From assembly GCA_023381945.1 (NCBI GenBank), contig JAMCQY010000288.1, positions 1 to 22,578 of the forward strand: DNA of 22,578 nucleotides. The letters are read 5' to 3'. Origin of the DNA: Deltaproteobacteria bacterium. GTDB lineage: Bacteria; Desulfobacterota; Desulfobaccia; Desulfobaccales; 0-14-0-80-60-11. Below are positions 12,431 to 19,747 of this stretch, piece after piece. The position numbers were made by a program, and so were the translations under genes. The notes under the pieces were generated by a model, which was given only the letters and a program-made list of their open reading frames with translations, did not search any database and was not told the origin of the DNA. Position 1 is the first letter of the stretch, and every line of letters starts with the position of its first letter.

Positions 12431-15421
12431 ATGGCGGCTCGATTGGAAATCGGCTGGCGTCCGGAACTGACGGACGCGGAAGGGGAGGGGGTGCGCCGCA
12501 AGGCCAGGGAGTATTTCGGCCTGGATTTCCACCGCGTGCGGGTGTTGCGAGTTCTGATGCTGGATCTGGACCTGTCCTCCGATGAAATGGAGGCGGTGCG
12601 TACCGAAATTTTCACGCATCCCACCACCCAGATTTCCGGCTACCGCCCCCTGGCCCAGGCCATCGATTTCGATTGGGCGGTTTGGGTCGGCTTCAAACCC
12701 GGGGTGCGGGACAACGCCGGGGCCGTGGCCCGGGAGGCCATCGCCGCCTATCTGGGCCGCGAACTGCCAGCTTCGGCCGCGGTCTATACTTCCAGGCTCT
12801 ACCTCTTTTCCGGGGACAACTTGCAAGCTGACCAGATGACCATGCTGGCCCGGGAACTCCTGGCTAACGACATGGTGCAGCAATCCCGGGTCTATGCCCG
12901 CCAGGAATGGGACCATGGCCAGGGCATCGGACTCATCCTCCCACGGGTGCAATTGGAGCATACTCCTGACGTGGCCGTGGTCGACATCAGTACACTTTCG
13001 AGCCTGCGGGAATTAAGTCGCAGGCGGCATCTAGCCCTGCGGGACGCGGACTTGCCTATCATCCGGGACTATTTCCGGCGGCCGGAAGTCCTGGCTCGCA
13101 GAAAAGCAGTGGGGCTGGGGCCGCCCACGGACGTGGAGCTGGAATATCTGGCCCAGGCTAGGTCCGACCATTGCAACCACAATACCTTCCGGGGCCTGTT
13201 CCATTACCGGGACCTGGCCAACGGCGAGCACCTGCTGGTGGACAACCTCTTCAAGACCTGCATCGAGGCCCCCACCCGTGAGATTGCCTGGAAAAAATCC
13301 TGGGTGGTTTCGGTGCTCTGGGACAATGCCGGCGTGGGTCAGTTCGACGACGAGTCCGCCTATGTCATCAAAGGTGAGACCCACAATTCTCCCTCCAACC
13401 TGGAGGCCTACGGCGGCTCCCTCACCGGCATCGTCGGGGTCTACCGGGACCCCATGGGCACCGGCAAAGGGGCCCGGCTCATCGGCGGGATTTACGGATT
13501 CTGCGTAGGTCCCCGGGATTACGCCGGACCGCTGCAACCGCGGCTGCACCCCCGGCGCCTGCTGGACGGAGTGATCGAAGGGGTCAAGGACGGCGGCAAC
13601 AAAAGCGGCATCCCTACGGTCAACGGCGCCCTCTATTTCGACAAGGGTTACCTGGGCAAGTGCCTGGTATTTGTGGGGGCGCTGGGTTTGCTGCCCAAAG
13701 AGGTGAAAGGAGAGCCCGCCGCCAAGAAGGCGGCCCATCCCGGCGACCTCATCTTCACCTGCGGCGGCCGGGTGGGCAAGGATGGCATTCACGGGGTCAC
13801 GGCCTCTTCTGAGGTCGCCTCCCCGGGCACGCCCGCGGGCCACGTCCAGATCGGCGATCCCTACACCCAAAAGAACATGCTGGACTTTTTGCAGGAGGCC
13901 AGGGATCAGGGGTTCATCAATTTCATCACTGACTGCGGCGGCGGCGGTTTGTCTTCCGCGGTGGGGGAATCCGCCATGCTGGCCGGCGGCTGTGAGGTGG
14001 ACCTGTCACAGGTGCCCTTGAAGTACCAGGGGCTGGATCCCTGGGAAATCTGGATTTCAGAAAGCCAGGAGCGCATGGTGGTGGCAGTGGACCCGAAAAA
14101 CGAGGCCGCCTTTAAGGCCCTGGCCCGCAAGCATGCGGTGGAGGCCACCGTCATCGGGACCTACACCGACCGGGGGGTGCTTTCGGTCAAGCATCAGGGC
14201 CGCACCCGCGCTTACATGGATTTCTCCCTGTTGGAGGAAGAATTCCCGCCCTGGGAGTTTGACTGCGAATGGCTGCCAGCCGAGAGCCGCCTGAGCGAAC
14301 CGGTGCTGGAGGAGCCCGCGGATCATGGCAGCCTGCTTTTGGCCATGCTGGGGCGGCCAAATCTCTGCGCCCGGGAGTGGATCACCCGCCAGTATGATCA
14401 CGAAGTGCAGGCGGGCAGCGTCCTGAAGCCGCTGGTGGGGCAAATGGCGCCGGTGCCCGGGGACGCCGCGGTGATTCGGCCCAGACCGGATTCGCCCCGG
14501 GGAATAGCTTTGAGCCTGGCCCTCAACCCGGCCTACTCCCAGGTCGACACCTATCATATGACCGCGGTCACTATTGACGAGGCGGTGCGGCGGCTGCTAG
14601 CCGTGGGCGCCCCTCTCGAACACATCGGCGGGGTGGATAATTTCTGCTGGCCCAACGTGGAGTATCATCCGGAACGCAACCCGGACGGCAAATACAAGGC
14701 GGCTCAATTGGTGCGGGCCTGCTGGGCCTTGCGCGACCTGTGCCTGGCTTACGAGATCCCCCTGCTTTCGGGCAAGGACAGCATGTACGTGGATGGCTTG
14801 ATTCCCGGAGCTTTCGGGGAGATACATCGGATCTCGGGCCTGCCAACCCTGTTTTTCACCGCGGTGAGCGTCCTGCCGGAGGTGCGCCGGGCCTTGACCC
14901 TGGATTGGAAAAAGCCTGGTGACCTCGTCTACCTGGTGGGCGAGACCCGGCCGGAATTGGGCGGCTCGGAGTTCTACGAACTTTTGGGCTACGTGGGCTT
15001 AAGTGTCCCGGAGGTCCGGTTCCAAGGTTTTCTGTCCTATTACCGGCTAATCGAACAGGCTATCCGCGAAGAAGTGTTGGCCTCCTGTCACGGGATCTAT
15101 CGGGGCGGCTTGTTGACCCACCTGGCCTTGGCCTCCATGGCCTCGGGTCTGGGGATCGAGGCCGACCTGAGCGGGGTGGCAAAGGCCTCCCCAGGGTATG
15201 CCGCTCTCTATGCCGAATCCGCCGGGCGTTTTCTGGTGAGTGTCGATCCGCAGCAGCGGGTGCGTTTTGAGGAGCTCTTCAAAGGCCAACCCGTTACCCT
15301 CATCGGTGAGGTACGTCCGGATAAGGCCTTTATGATTAACCGGCAGCAACGATCCCTGGTGGAATCTTCCCTGGATCAGCTTTTAACGGCTTGGCAGCGC
15401 CGCTTCGGGAAGTTGATTTGA
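12431..15421 (+). CDS. purL: Phosphoribosylformylglycinamidine synthase, PurS-PurL fusion
   Basis: This is the synthetase part of the fourth step of purine synthesis, turning FGAR into FGAM with ATP and ammonia from glutamine. From the ATG at 12431, about 170 residues look like two PurS-type alpha/beta repeats (LEIGWRPELTDAEGEGVRR..., then VYTSRLYLFSG...LARELLANDMVQ). The linker with LSRRRHLALRDADLPIIRDYF comes next, then the PurL core with ARSDHCNHNTF (243-253, the catalytic-histidine region) and KGETHNSPSNLEAYGGSLTGIVG (from about 314). Two AIR-synthase-like halves follow; GVTASSEV, DCGGGGLSS and LLSGKDSM are visible. There is no C-terminal glutaminase: no GVCNGCQ or HPE motif is seen, so a separate PurQ is needed and none lies next to it. 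The 996 residues fit a PurSL type rather than the 740-residue small or 1300-residue large PurL. Confidence 0.9.
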   Translation: MAARLEIGWRPELTDAEGEGVRRKAREYFGLDFHRVRVLRVLMLDLDLSSDEMEAVRTEIFTHPTTQISGYRPLAQAIDFDWAVWVGFKPGVRDNAGAVAREAIAAYLGRELPASAAVYTSRLYLFSGDNLQADQMTMLARELLANDMVQQSRVYARQEWDHGQGIGLILPRVQLEHTPDVAVVDISTLSSLRELSRRRHLALRDADLPIIRDYFRRPEVLARRKAVGLGPPTDVELEYLAQARSDHCNHNTFRGLFHYRDLANGEHLLVDNLFKTCIEAPTREIAWKKSWVVSVLWDNAGVGQFDDESAYVIKGETHNSPSNLEAYGGSLTGIVGVYRDPMGTGKGARLIGGIYGFCVGPRDYAGPLQPRLHPRRLLDGVIEGVKDGGNKSGIPTVNGALYFDKGYLGKCLVFVGALGLLPKEVKGEPAAKKAAHPGDLIFTCGGRVGKDGIHGVTASSEVASPGTPAGHVQIGDPYTQKNMLDFLQEARDQGFINFITDCGGGGLSSAVGESAMLAGGCEVDLSQVPLKYQGLDPWEIWISESQERMVVAVDPKNEAAFKALARKHAVEATVIGTYTDRGVLSVKHQGRTRAYMDFSLLEEEFPPWEFDCEWLPAESRLSEPVLEEPADHGSLLLAMLGRPNLCAREWITRQYDHEVQAGSVLKPLVGQMAPVPGDAAVIRPRPDSPRGIALSLALNPAYSQVDTYHMTAVTIDEAVRRLLAVGAPLEHIGGVDNFCWPNVEYHPERNPDGKYKAAQLVRACWALRDLCLAYEIPLLSGKDSMYVDGLIPGAFGEIHRISGLPTLFFTAVSVLPEVRRALTLDWKKPGDLVYLVGETRPELGGSEFYELLGYVGLSVPEVRFQGFLSYYRLIEQAIREEVLASCHGIYRGGLLTHLALASMASGLGIEADLSGVAKASPGYAALYAESAGRFLVSVDPQQRVRFEELFKGQPVTLIGEVRPDKAFMINRQQRSLVESSLDQLLTAWQRRFGKLI

Positions 15422-15476
15422 GGTAAGCGGTTTTTATGTTAAAATTATACTGGGGCAGTCGACTATGATTGTCCCG

Positions 15477-15507
15477 GACAGGAGAGGGCGCCTGTCTTAC
15501 CTTTTTT
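15477..15507 (+). terminator. Possible weak terminator between purL and the ferredoxin gene
   Basis: A GACAGG/CCTGTC stem (15477-15482 and 15491-15496) with an 8-base loop is followed after five bases by a run of six T (15502-15507). The short stem and the spacer make termination doubtful. The T run sits directly before the ribosome binding site of the next gene, so it could also act as an attenuator. Confidence 0.3.
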
Positions 15508-15519
15508 GAGGAACACCCC

Positions 15520-15942
15520 ATGCATAGCGAAATGTTAGCATTGCGGTTCGGCCGGGATGTCGTGGATCAACCCATTATTTACCGGCTGGTAAAGGATTAC
15601 GACCTGGAATTCAATCTGCTGAAGGCCACCATTTACCCCCAGAAAGAGGGGGTCATCGTCATGGAGCTCAAAGGCCACCCCAGCAACTTCCGCAAGGGTT
15701 TGAAATATCTTCGGGATTCGGGAGTACAGGTAAAAAGGGTGGCCCGGGAAGTGCGGCGCAATGAGGAACTCTGCTACCAGTGCGGCACCTGTACCGCGGT
15801 TTGTCCCAGCGGCGCCCTGCATGTGGAGCGGCCGGAAATGTCAGTGGCTTTCGACGCCGCCAAATGCAGCGCCTGCGAACTTTGTTGTCCGGTCTGCCCG
15901 GCCAGGGCCATGGAAGTGCGGCTGGACCGCAACGCGCTTTAA
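15520..15942 (+). CDS. NIL domain / 2x[4Fe-4S] ferredoxin protein
   Basis: A 140-residue protein with an N-terminal NIL domain (about 5-80), the ligand-binding fold first seen at the end of the MetN ABC ATPase, fused to a bacterial-type ferredoxin. The first cluster uses C85, C88, C91 and C95 (CYQCGTCTAVCPSGAL), the second C116, C119, C122 and C126 (CSACELCCPVCPARAM). Proteins of this build are paired in methanogens and some deltaproteobacteria with a DUF39 protein and take part in forming homocysteine from aspartate semialdehyde and sulfide. No DUF39 gene is present here, so that role is only a possibility. The ATG at 15520 is chosen because GAGGA (15508-15512) precedes it; the longer TTG start at 15469 would read through the hairpin. 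It lies after purL and before an MFS gene. Confidence 0.85.
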   Translation: MHSEMLALRFGRDVVDQPIIYRLVKDYDLEFNLLKATIYPQKEGVIVMELKGHPSNFRKGLKYLRDSGVQVKRVAREVRRNEELCYQCGTCTAVCPSGALHVERPEMSVAFDAAKCSACELCCPVCPARAMEVRLDRNAL

Positions 15943-15948
15943 TAATAG

Positions 15949-17148
15949 TTGTCGTGTCGCACCTGCGCGTGCGCCCTTGAAGCAGGGCGGACACCCTGGG
16001 TCCGCTCCTACGTTGGATTAGAAATCGGCGGCCCATTGCTGTTATTCTTCATCGGTGTTTACTCCGCGGTCATCTCCAGCACCTACTTCCTTTTGCCCCT
16101 GTATCTGCAAGGGGGGCTTCACTTCAGCGGCGGCCAGATCGGCCTGCTTTACGCCATCCTGAACCTGAACACCATCCTGGTGGCCTTTCCCATCGGGTTG
16201 ATCGGCGACCGGTATCCGGCCCGAATCCTCACCCGTCTAGGTCTGGCGGGCACCGCCGTCTGCTTCTGGGGCATGGCCGGCACCGGCAGTTTCTGGCCCT
16301 TCCTGGCGGTCTTTTGGGGCTTCGGCCTGAGCCTGTCGCTCTTTCGCCAGTCCCTGGACATCCTGCTGTTTAAAGAGAATCCGGCCGATGCCGCCCGGCG
16401 CTTCGGGGAATACAACTCATGGCGCATGGGGGGCATGATGATGGGCACCCTGGCCGGCGGCTTCATGGTCTATCTCTGGAAATTCCCCCTGACCATGCAG
16501 CTCTTTGGATTAGCGCTGCTCATCATGTTATGGCCTGTAAACCGGCTGCCCCTGACGGGTGGGGTGCGGGCAAAGGTGTGGCAATACCGGCGGGATTTTT
16601 TCTCTAAGCCTGTCTTATTCTTTGCTACCTGGCTCTTTCTCTTCACCCTGCATTGGGGCGCCGAAGCCACCAGCCTGGCCTTGTTTCTGCGGCATAATTT
16701 GGGGCTGCAACCCATGGAAGTGGGTGCTTACATGGCCGGGGAGTTCGGAGTGATCTCCGTCACCGTCTATCTTTACGGCCGCTTCTGGGCCGGAAAACTC
16801 TCGCCGCTCAATTTCCTGACGGTGGCGTTGCTGGCCTCCGGCCTCGGCCATATCCTCATGACCTGGCCGGTGCTCCCCTGGTCCTTTGCCATGCGGGCCC
16901 TGCACGGCCTGGGCGACGGGCTCATCCTCATGGAGACTTACACCACCATGGCCCGGCTGTTTCACGTCGACCGCATCGGCGGCAACTCCAGCCTGATTTC
17001 CCTCACCTGCACCCTGGGGGTCTTCGTGGGCTCCCTCATCTTCGGGCCTTTGGGGGCGACCTTCGGCTACCAGATACCCCTGATCATCTCCGGGGTCATC
17101 AGCCTGGCCCTGCTGCCCATGGCTTACGCCGGGCTAAAAGAAAAGTAG
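15949..17148 (+). CDS. Major facilitator superfamily transporter, start uncertain
   Basis: This is a multi-pass membrane transporter of the MFS class. About twelve hydrophobic segments are visible, with the family loop motif after TM2 (GLIGDRYPARILTRLG) and a weaker equivalent halfway (GRFWAGKLSPLNF). The substrate is unknown. The frame begins after a TAG at 15946, so only two starts are possible: TTG at 15949, six bases after the previous stop, or TTG at 16036, just before the first membrane helix (LLFFIGVYSAVISSTYFLLPLYL). No ATG or GTG is available and neither TTG has a good ribosome binding site. Codons between about 15985 and 16008 are a GGGCGGAC/GTCCGC palindrome found elsewhere as an intergenic repeat, so the N-terminal residues, including CRTCAC, are probably not conserved protein. 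A repeat insertion may have damaged the original 5' end. Confidence 0.75.
   Translation: MSCRTCACALEAGRTPWVRSYVGLEIGGPLLLFFIGVYSAVISSTYFLLPLYLQGGLHFSGGQIGLLYAILNLNTILVAFPIGLIGDRYPARILTRLGLAGTAVCFWGMAGTGSFWPFLAVFWGFGLSLSLFRQSLDILLFKENPADAARRFGEYNSWRMGGMMMGTLAGGFMVYLWKFPLTMQLFGLALLIMLWPVNRLPLTGGVRAKVWQYRRDFFSKPVLFFATWLFLFTLHWGAEATSLALFLRHNLGLQPMEVGAYMAGEFGVISVTVYLYGRFWAGKLSPLNFLTVALLASGLGHILMTWPVLPWSFAMRALHGLGDGLILMETYTTMARLFHVDRIGGNSSLISLTCTLGVFVGSLIFGPLGATFGYQIPLIISGVISLALLPMAYAGLKEK
15985..16008. repeat. GGGCGGAC palindrome inside the MFS reading frame
   Basis: GGGCGGAC (15985-15992) faces GTCCGC (16000-16005), followed by TCCTAC. The same GGGCGGAC...GTCCGCCCCTAC unit is intergenic at 18909-18934 and lies inside the repeat element at 3622-3643. 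Here it falls in the first codons of the transporter frame. Confidence 0.6.
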
Positions 17149-17149
17149 A

Positions 17150-17168
17150 GGCGACCCTCTGGGTCGCC
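17150..17168. terminator. Hairpin after the MFS gene, at the convergent junction
   Basis: The perfect 8-bp stem GGCGACCC/GGGTCGCC with a TCT loop starts two bases after the MFS stop codon and is followed by CCGTTTATC. It lacks a T tract but sits between converging genes, where termination is expected. Confidence 0.5.
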
Positions 17169-17187
17169 CCGTTTATCACCATAGGTG

Positions 17188-17209
17188 GCGCAGGCGTCCC
17201 CGCCTGCGC
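17188..17209. repeat. Palindrome of the GCACAGGCT family, variant copy
   Basis: Nine-bp arms GCGCAGGCG and CGCCTGCGC with a TCCC loop are preceded by GGTG, as in the copies at 970-991 and, in mirror image (GCC ACC), at 18767-18788. It lies 11 bp from the end of the opposing gene and may serve as its terminator. Confidence 0.6.
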
Positions 17210-17219
17210 ATTACAAAAT

Positions 17220-17729
17220 CTATTTTCCCGAACGAATCCGTTCCAACAACTCTGTAGTGGAGTACCCGGGCACGAAGGGCAAGGCCAACACACGGCCGCC
17301 TCTCGCCTCGACTACCTCCTGCCCCACGATCTCATGCAACTGATAATCCCCGCCCTTGACCAGGACGTCCGGCTGCAGGGCGGTGATCAATTCCAGGGGC
17401 GTATCTTCCGGAAAAAGGACCACCTGATCAACGCAGGCGAGGGCGGCCAGGACCCGGGCCCGGTCGGCCTCCGGAGTGACCGGGCGGCCTGGACCTTTAA
17501 AAAGGCGCTGGACCGACTCGTCGGTATTCACTCCCACGATAAGCGCGTCACCCAGGGAGCGGGCCTGCTCCAGATAAGCCACGTGGCCCGGATGCAGCAG
17601 GTCGAAGCAGCCATTGGTGAAAACCACTTTCCGGCCCTGGGCCTGGAGCTGTTTTCGCCAGCGGGCCGCAGCCCCCCGGGAGACTACCTTATGGCTGGTA
17701 TCGCAATCGCTCAAATCTTTCTCCTTCAC
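17220..17729 (-). CDS. rfaE2: D-glycero-beta-D-manno-heptose 1-phosphate adenylyltransferase
   Basis: This is the stand-alone form of the C-terminal half of HldE. It transfers AMP to heptose-1-phosphate to give ADP-heptose for the lipopolysaccharide inner core, which implies a Gram-negative envelope. The nucleotidyltransferase signature [22 protein letters not shown] spans 35-56 with the HxGH pair at 46-49. GVNTDESV (66-73), the [14 protein letters not shown] segment (84-97), DVLVKGGDY (121-129) and [10 protein letters not shown] (156-165) follow. The kinase half is not in the window. The GTG at 17729 has GGGG some 12 bases upstream. A TTG at 17714 is also possible, since AAGGAG lies six bases before it; this would remove five residues outside the catalytic domain. 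It is the last gene of the minus-strand group. Confidence 0.93.
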   Translation of the reverse strand: MKEKDLSDCDTSHKVVSRGAAARWRKQLQAQGRKVVFTNGCFDLLHPGHVAYLEQARSLGDALIVGVNTDESVQRLFKGPGRPVTPEADRARVLAALACVDQVVLFPEDTPLELITALQPDVLVKGGDYQLHEIVGQEVVEARGGRVLALPFVPGYSTTELLERIRSGK

Positions 17730-17866
17730 CGCTCAATCCCCTGCAGCCAAGCGTCTATGGAAAACTTGCCTCCCCCAGCAATCAAGAGCGCCAGGGCAGA
17801 GCTGCGCAATTAAGGTTGCATCAAGGATGCGGAGATGGTGGACTCTGTTGCTTAACGGCGCTCTTC

Positions 17867-18607
17867 TCATTCTGGCTTCACCCGGGCCACGGTGAGAACC
17901 TCCACCCGCGCGGCACCGGCCCGGCGCAAGACCCTGGCGCACTCCGCGACAGTCGAGCCGGTGGTGTAGAGGTCATCAATCAACAAAATGTTCTTGCCCT
18001 TCACGGTTTCGGGCTGAGACACACCGAAGGCGCCTTTGACGTTGTTCCGGCGTTCCTTGGGGTTGAGGCCCACCTGGGGCACGGTATGGCGCACCCGGTT
18101 GAGAACTTCGCGGCCAATCGGTCTATCTGGAAAACCCTGCGCCAGCAGCAAGGCCTGGTTAAATCCCCGGGCTTTGAGCCGCCTGGGGTGCAGGGGGACC
18201 GGCAAGAGCAGATCGGCTTCAGTTACCAACTCAAGAAGTTCTGGACGCGAGAGCCAGCTTTGCAGGAGGGGCTGGTAGACGATCTGCCTCCCGAACTTGA
18301 AGCGCTTGATGGCCTGGCCGACCACCCCGTCAGGGTCATAAACCGCCGCGGCCCGGGCCCGGTCGAAAGGCGGCGGATCCGTCTGGCAGTCGCCGCAAAG
18401 GCGGTCATCACCGGAACCAAATAACCGGCCGCAACCGGGGCACAAGGGGCTTTTCACCCACTCGATCCGGGCTTCGCACTCCGGACAGATCGCCTGGGCC
18501 GCCTCTTCCCCCACTCCTGCCGCGCAAAACAGGCACAGCCGCGGCAGGAAGAATTCCAGCATGGTTAAGCCGAAGCGCTTGAGACCGGGGAGTCTGAAAG
18601 GCGTCAA
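17867..18607 (-). CDS. comF: ComF-family phosphoribosyltransferase-like protein with zinc ribbons
   Basis: ComF-type proteins combine a cysteine-rich N-terminus with a type I phosphoribosyltransferase domain; they are needed for DNA uptake in competent bacteria, but many carriers are not known to be competent. Four CxxC pairs are seen (C25/C28, C41/C44, C56/C59, C71/C74), fitting a double zinc ribbon. The PRT domain shows PVPLHPRRLKARGFNQ (136-151), RNNVKGAF (187-194) and the PRPP loop IDDLYTTGST (210-219). The length of 246 residues is normal. The start is TTG at 18607, with GGAG about ten bases upstream; an ATG at residue 16 would shorten it to begin at MLEFFLPRLCLFC, also plausible. A 137-bp gap separates it from rfaE2 downstream. 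No other competence gene is in the window. Confidence 0.9.
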   Translation of the reverse strand: MTPFRLPGLKRFGLTMLEFFLPRLCLFCAAGVGEEAAQAICPECEARIEWVKSPLCPGCGRLFGSGDDRLCGDCQTDPPPFDRARAAAVYDPDGVVGQAIKRFKFGRQIVYQPLLQSWLSRPELLELVTEADLLLPVPLHPRRLKARGFNQALLLAQGFPDRPIGREVLNRVRHTVPQVGLNPKERRNNVKGAFGVSQPETVKGKNILLIDDLYTTGSTVAECARVLRRAGAARVEVLTVARVKPE

Positions 18608-18766
18608 AGAGGCAATTCTCCTTTACCTTCAGTATAATTACCGGGCCGGTGCCCCTGTCAAGAAATTTTATTACCCCTTTTGTAGCGATTTTGGCAACGG
18701 TTCTTGGTGGAAGAGCCAGTTGTTTGATTGGGATTTATATGGAGGGATGGTGCACTAAATCATTTT

Positions 18767-18788
18767 GCACAGGCTGGGAAGCCTGTGC
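18767..18788. repeat. Palindrome of the GCACAGGCT family, copy 2
   Basis: Perfect arms GCACAGGCT and AGCCTGTGC, loop GGGA. The arms are identical to those at 970-991 inside the MITE-like element; here there are no MITE ends around it. Confidence 0.75.
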
Positions 18789-18800
18789 CACCAAGAAAAT

Positions 18801-18820
18801 GGCAGGCACGGAGGCCTGCC
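18801..18820. repeat. GGCAGGC palindrome
   Basis: Seven-bp arms GGCAGGC and GCCTGCC around ACGGAG, followed by CCACCA. It sits directly after the GCACAGGCT palindrome, as the CGCAGGCT palindrome does at 995-1012. Confidence 0.6.
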
Positions 18821-18908
18821 CCACCAGTCTTGTAAAATTTCTATTTTCCAGAGGGGGTGCTGGAAGCCTCAACGTTTCTATAAGGGCGCCCGCAGGTTTG
18901 TACCTTTA

Positions 18909-18930
18909 GGGCGGACACTCGGGTCCGCCC
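18909..18930. repeat. GGGCGGAC palindrome, intergenic copy
   Basis: Arms GGGCGGAC and GTCCGCCC around ACTCGG, followed by CCTAC. The arms are identical to the palindrome at 3622-3643 inside the second element family. Confidence 0.7.
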
Positions 18931-18968
18931 CTACAGCAAAGCGGAGGTCACCCCCAGCATTTTATCGG

Positions 18969-19622
18969 CTAGAGCCCGGCCAGGGTCTCGCCGTGGGCTT
19001 CGGCGCCGCCGAAGAGGCTGGCAATGGCGCAATCGCTTAATCCGGCCCCTTTGGCGATGCGCTCGGCCTGGTCACGGCTAATAAGGTCACCTGGCGCGTG
19101 GGAGTCAGTATCAACGATGAGGGAGGCCCCCGCTTCCAGGGCGGTGCGGGCTACGTGGCCGTTGGCGAGACAGTGGCCTTTGCGGGCCGAGATTTCCAGG
19201 AAGATGCCCCGCTCTTTGGCCAGGGCGGCTTCGTCCGGCGTGATGAGGCCGGGATGCGCCAGGATGTCGATGTCGGCTTCAAGCGCGGCCCGGTTGGTTC
19301 CGGGCGCGACCGGCTCGGCCAGGGTCTCGCCGTGGATCACGATGAGCGGCACGCCCAGGGCCCGGGCCTGGGCGGCCAGCGGCCCGATGAGGGCCGGCGG
19401 CAGGTGAGTGAATTCCAGGCCAGGGATGAGATAAGGCGGATCGCCGCGGTTGAGGCTCAGGGCCGCGGCTTTTAAGCGGGCGAAGACCGCCTCGAAGTTG
19501 GAGGCGTCCACGTGATCGGTGATGCCGAGGTAGCGGTAGCCTTTGACCTGGGCCCGCCGCCACAACTCCGCGGGCAGGAGTTCGCCGTCGCTGTTCAGGG
19601 TATGGGTGTGCAGATCAATCAT
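18969..19622 (-). CDS. PHP-domain metal-dependent phosphoesterase
   Basis: This is a PHP-superfamily protein, the fold of HisK-type histidinol-phosphate phosphatases and related phosphoesterases. The metal-binding sequence is well preserved: HTH (5-7), SDGE (11-14), TDH (35-37), GLEF (68-71), HGE (97-99), AHPG (122-125) and DTDSH (171-175). A TIM-barrel-like hydrophobic pattern lies between them. At 217 residues it is near the minimum for the family and has no extra domain. It is annotated in many genomes as histidinol-phosphate phosphatase-like, but no histidine gene is nearby and the substrate is unknown. The ATG at 19622 gives the family's usual opening, MIDLHTHT; the sequence just upstream is a low-complexity repeat without a clear ribosome binding site. 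Confidence 0.87.
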   Translation of the reverse strand: MIDLHTHTLNSDGELLPAELWRRAQVKGYRYLGITDHVDASNFEAVFARLKAAALSLNRGDPPYLIPGLEFTHLPPALIGPLAAQARALGVPLIVIHGETLAEPVAPGTNRAALEADIDILAHPGLITPDEAALAKERGIFLEISARKGHCLANGHVARTALEAGASLIVDTDSHAPGDLISRDQAERIAKGAGLSDCAIASLFGGAEAHGETLAGL

Positions 19623-19623
19623 T

Positions 19624-19747
19624 TAGTTGCCAGTTGTCAGTAGTCAGTTGTCAGTAGAAACAAAGAACAAGGCGACGCAAAACTAAAAAATAAACACTCG
19701 AAACTATTAAAAAAACTCGAAACTAAAAACTAACTGCTCACTGCTCA
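19624..19747. repeat. Low-complexity CTGACAACTGAC / CTAAAAA repeat, copy 2
   Basis: On the plus strand, CAGTTGTCAGTAGTCAGTTG opens the gap and AAACTAAAAACTAACTGCTC closes it, with several AACTCGAAACTA-like units between. It is the same style as 9997-10034, with the first part in reverse orientation. It fills the entire gap between the PHP gene and the DUF151 gene. Confidence 0.55.

Larger units (their letters stand above)
18608..18968. other. Intergenic cluster of palindromic repeats
   Basis: This 361-bp region between two minus-strand genes has no convincing gene. It holds a GCACAGGCT palindrome (18767-18788), a GGCAGGC/GCCTGCC palindrome (18801-18820) and a GGGCGGAC/GTCCGCCC palindrome (18909-18930), all of families represented elsewhere in the window or in close variants. 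Between 18608 and 18766 only an AT-rich stretch and a short sequence resembling the GCGATT/TTGGCAA ends of the second element family (18684-18697) are seen. Confidence 0.6.

Noticed and set aside
15469..15519. Longer TTG-started N-terminus of the NIL-ferredoxin
   Set aside because: It would pass through a hairpin and T tract; the ATG at 15520 has a GAGGA site and begins directly with the NIL domain.
15949..15975. CRTCAC at the start of the MFS frame as a metal-binding site
   Set aside because: These residues precede a known intergenic repeat in an unsupported TTG-started extension and are unlikely to be genuine protein.
17816..18424. 202-codon plus-strand frame
   Set aside because: It is antisense to comF; the minus-strand frame carries complete zinc-ribbon and PRPP motifs.
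18679..18700. Third copy of the GCGATTGCCAAA-ended element
   Set aside because: Only GCGATT followed by TTGGCAA is seen, in the wrong relative order and without a second end.
18609..18968. Possible CRISPR or tandem array between comF and the PHP gene
   Set aside because: The palindromes differ from one another in sequence and spacing; there are no identical direct repeats with spacers and no cas genes.
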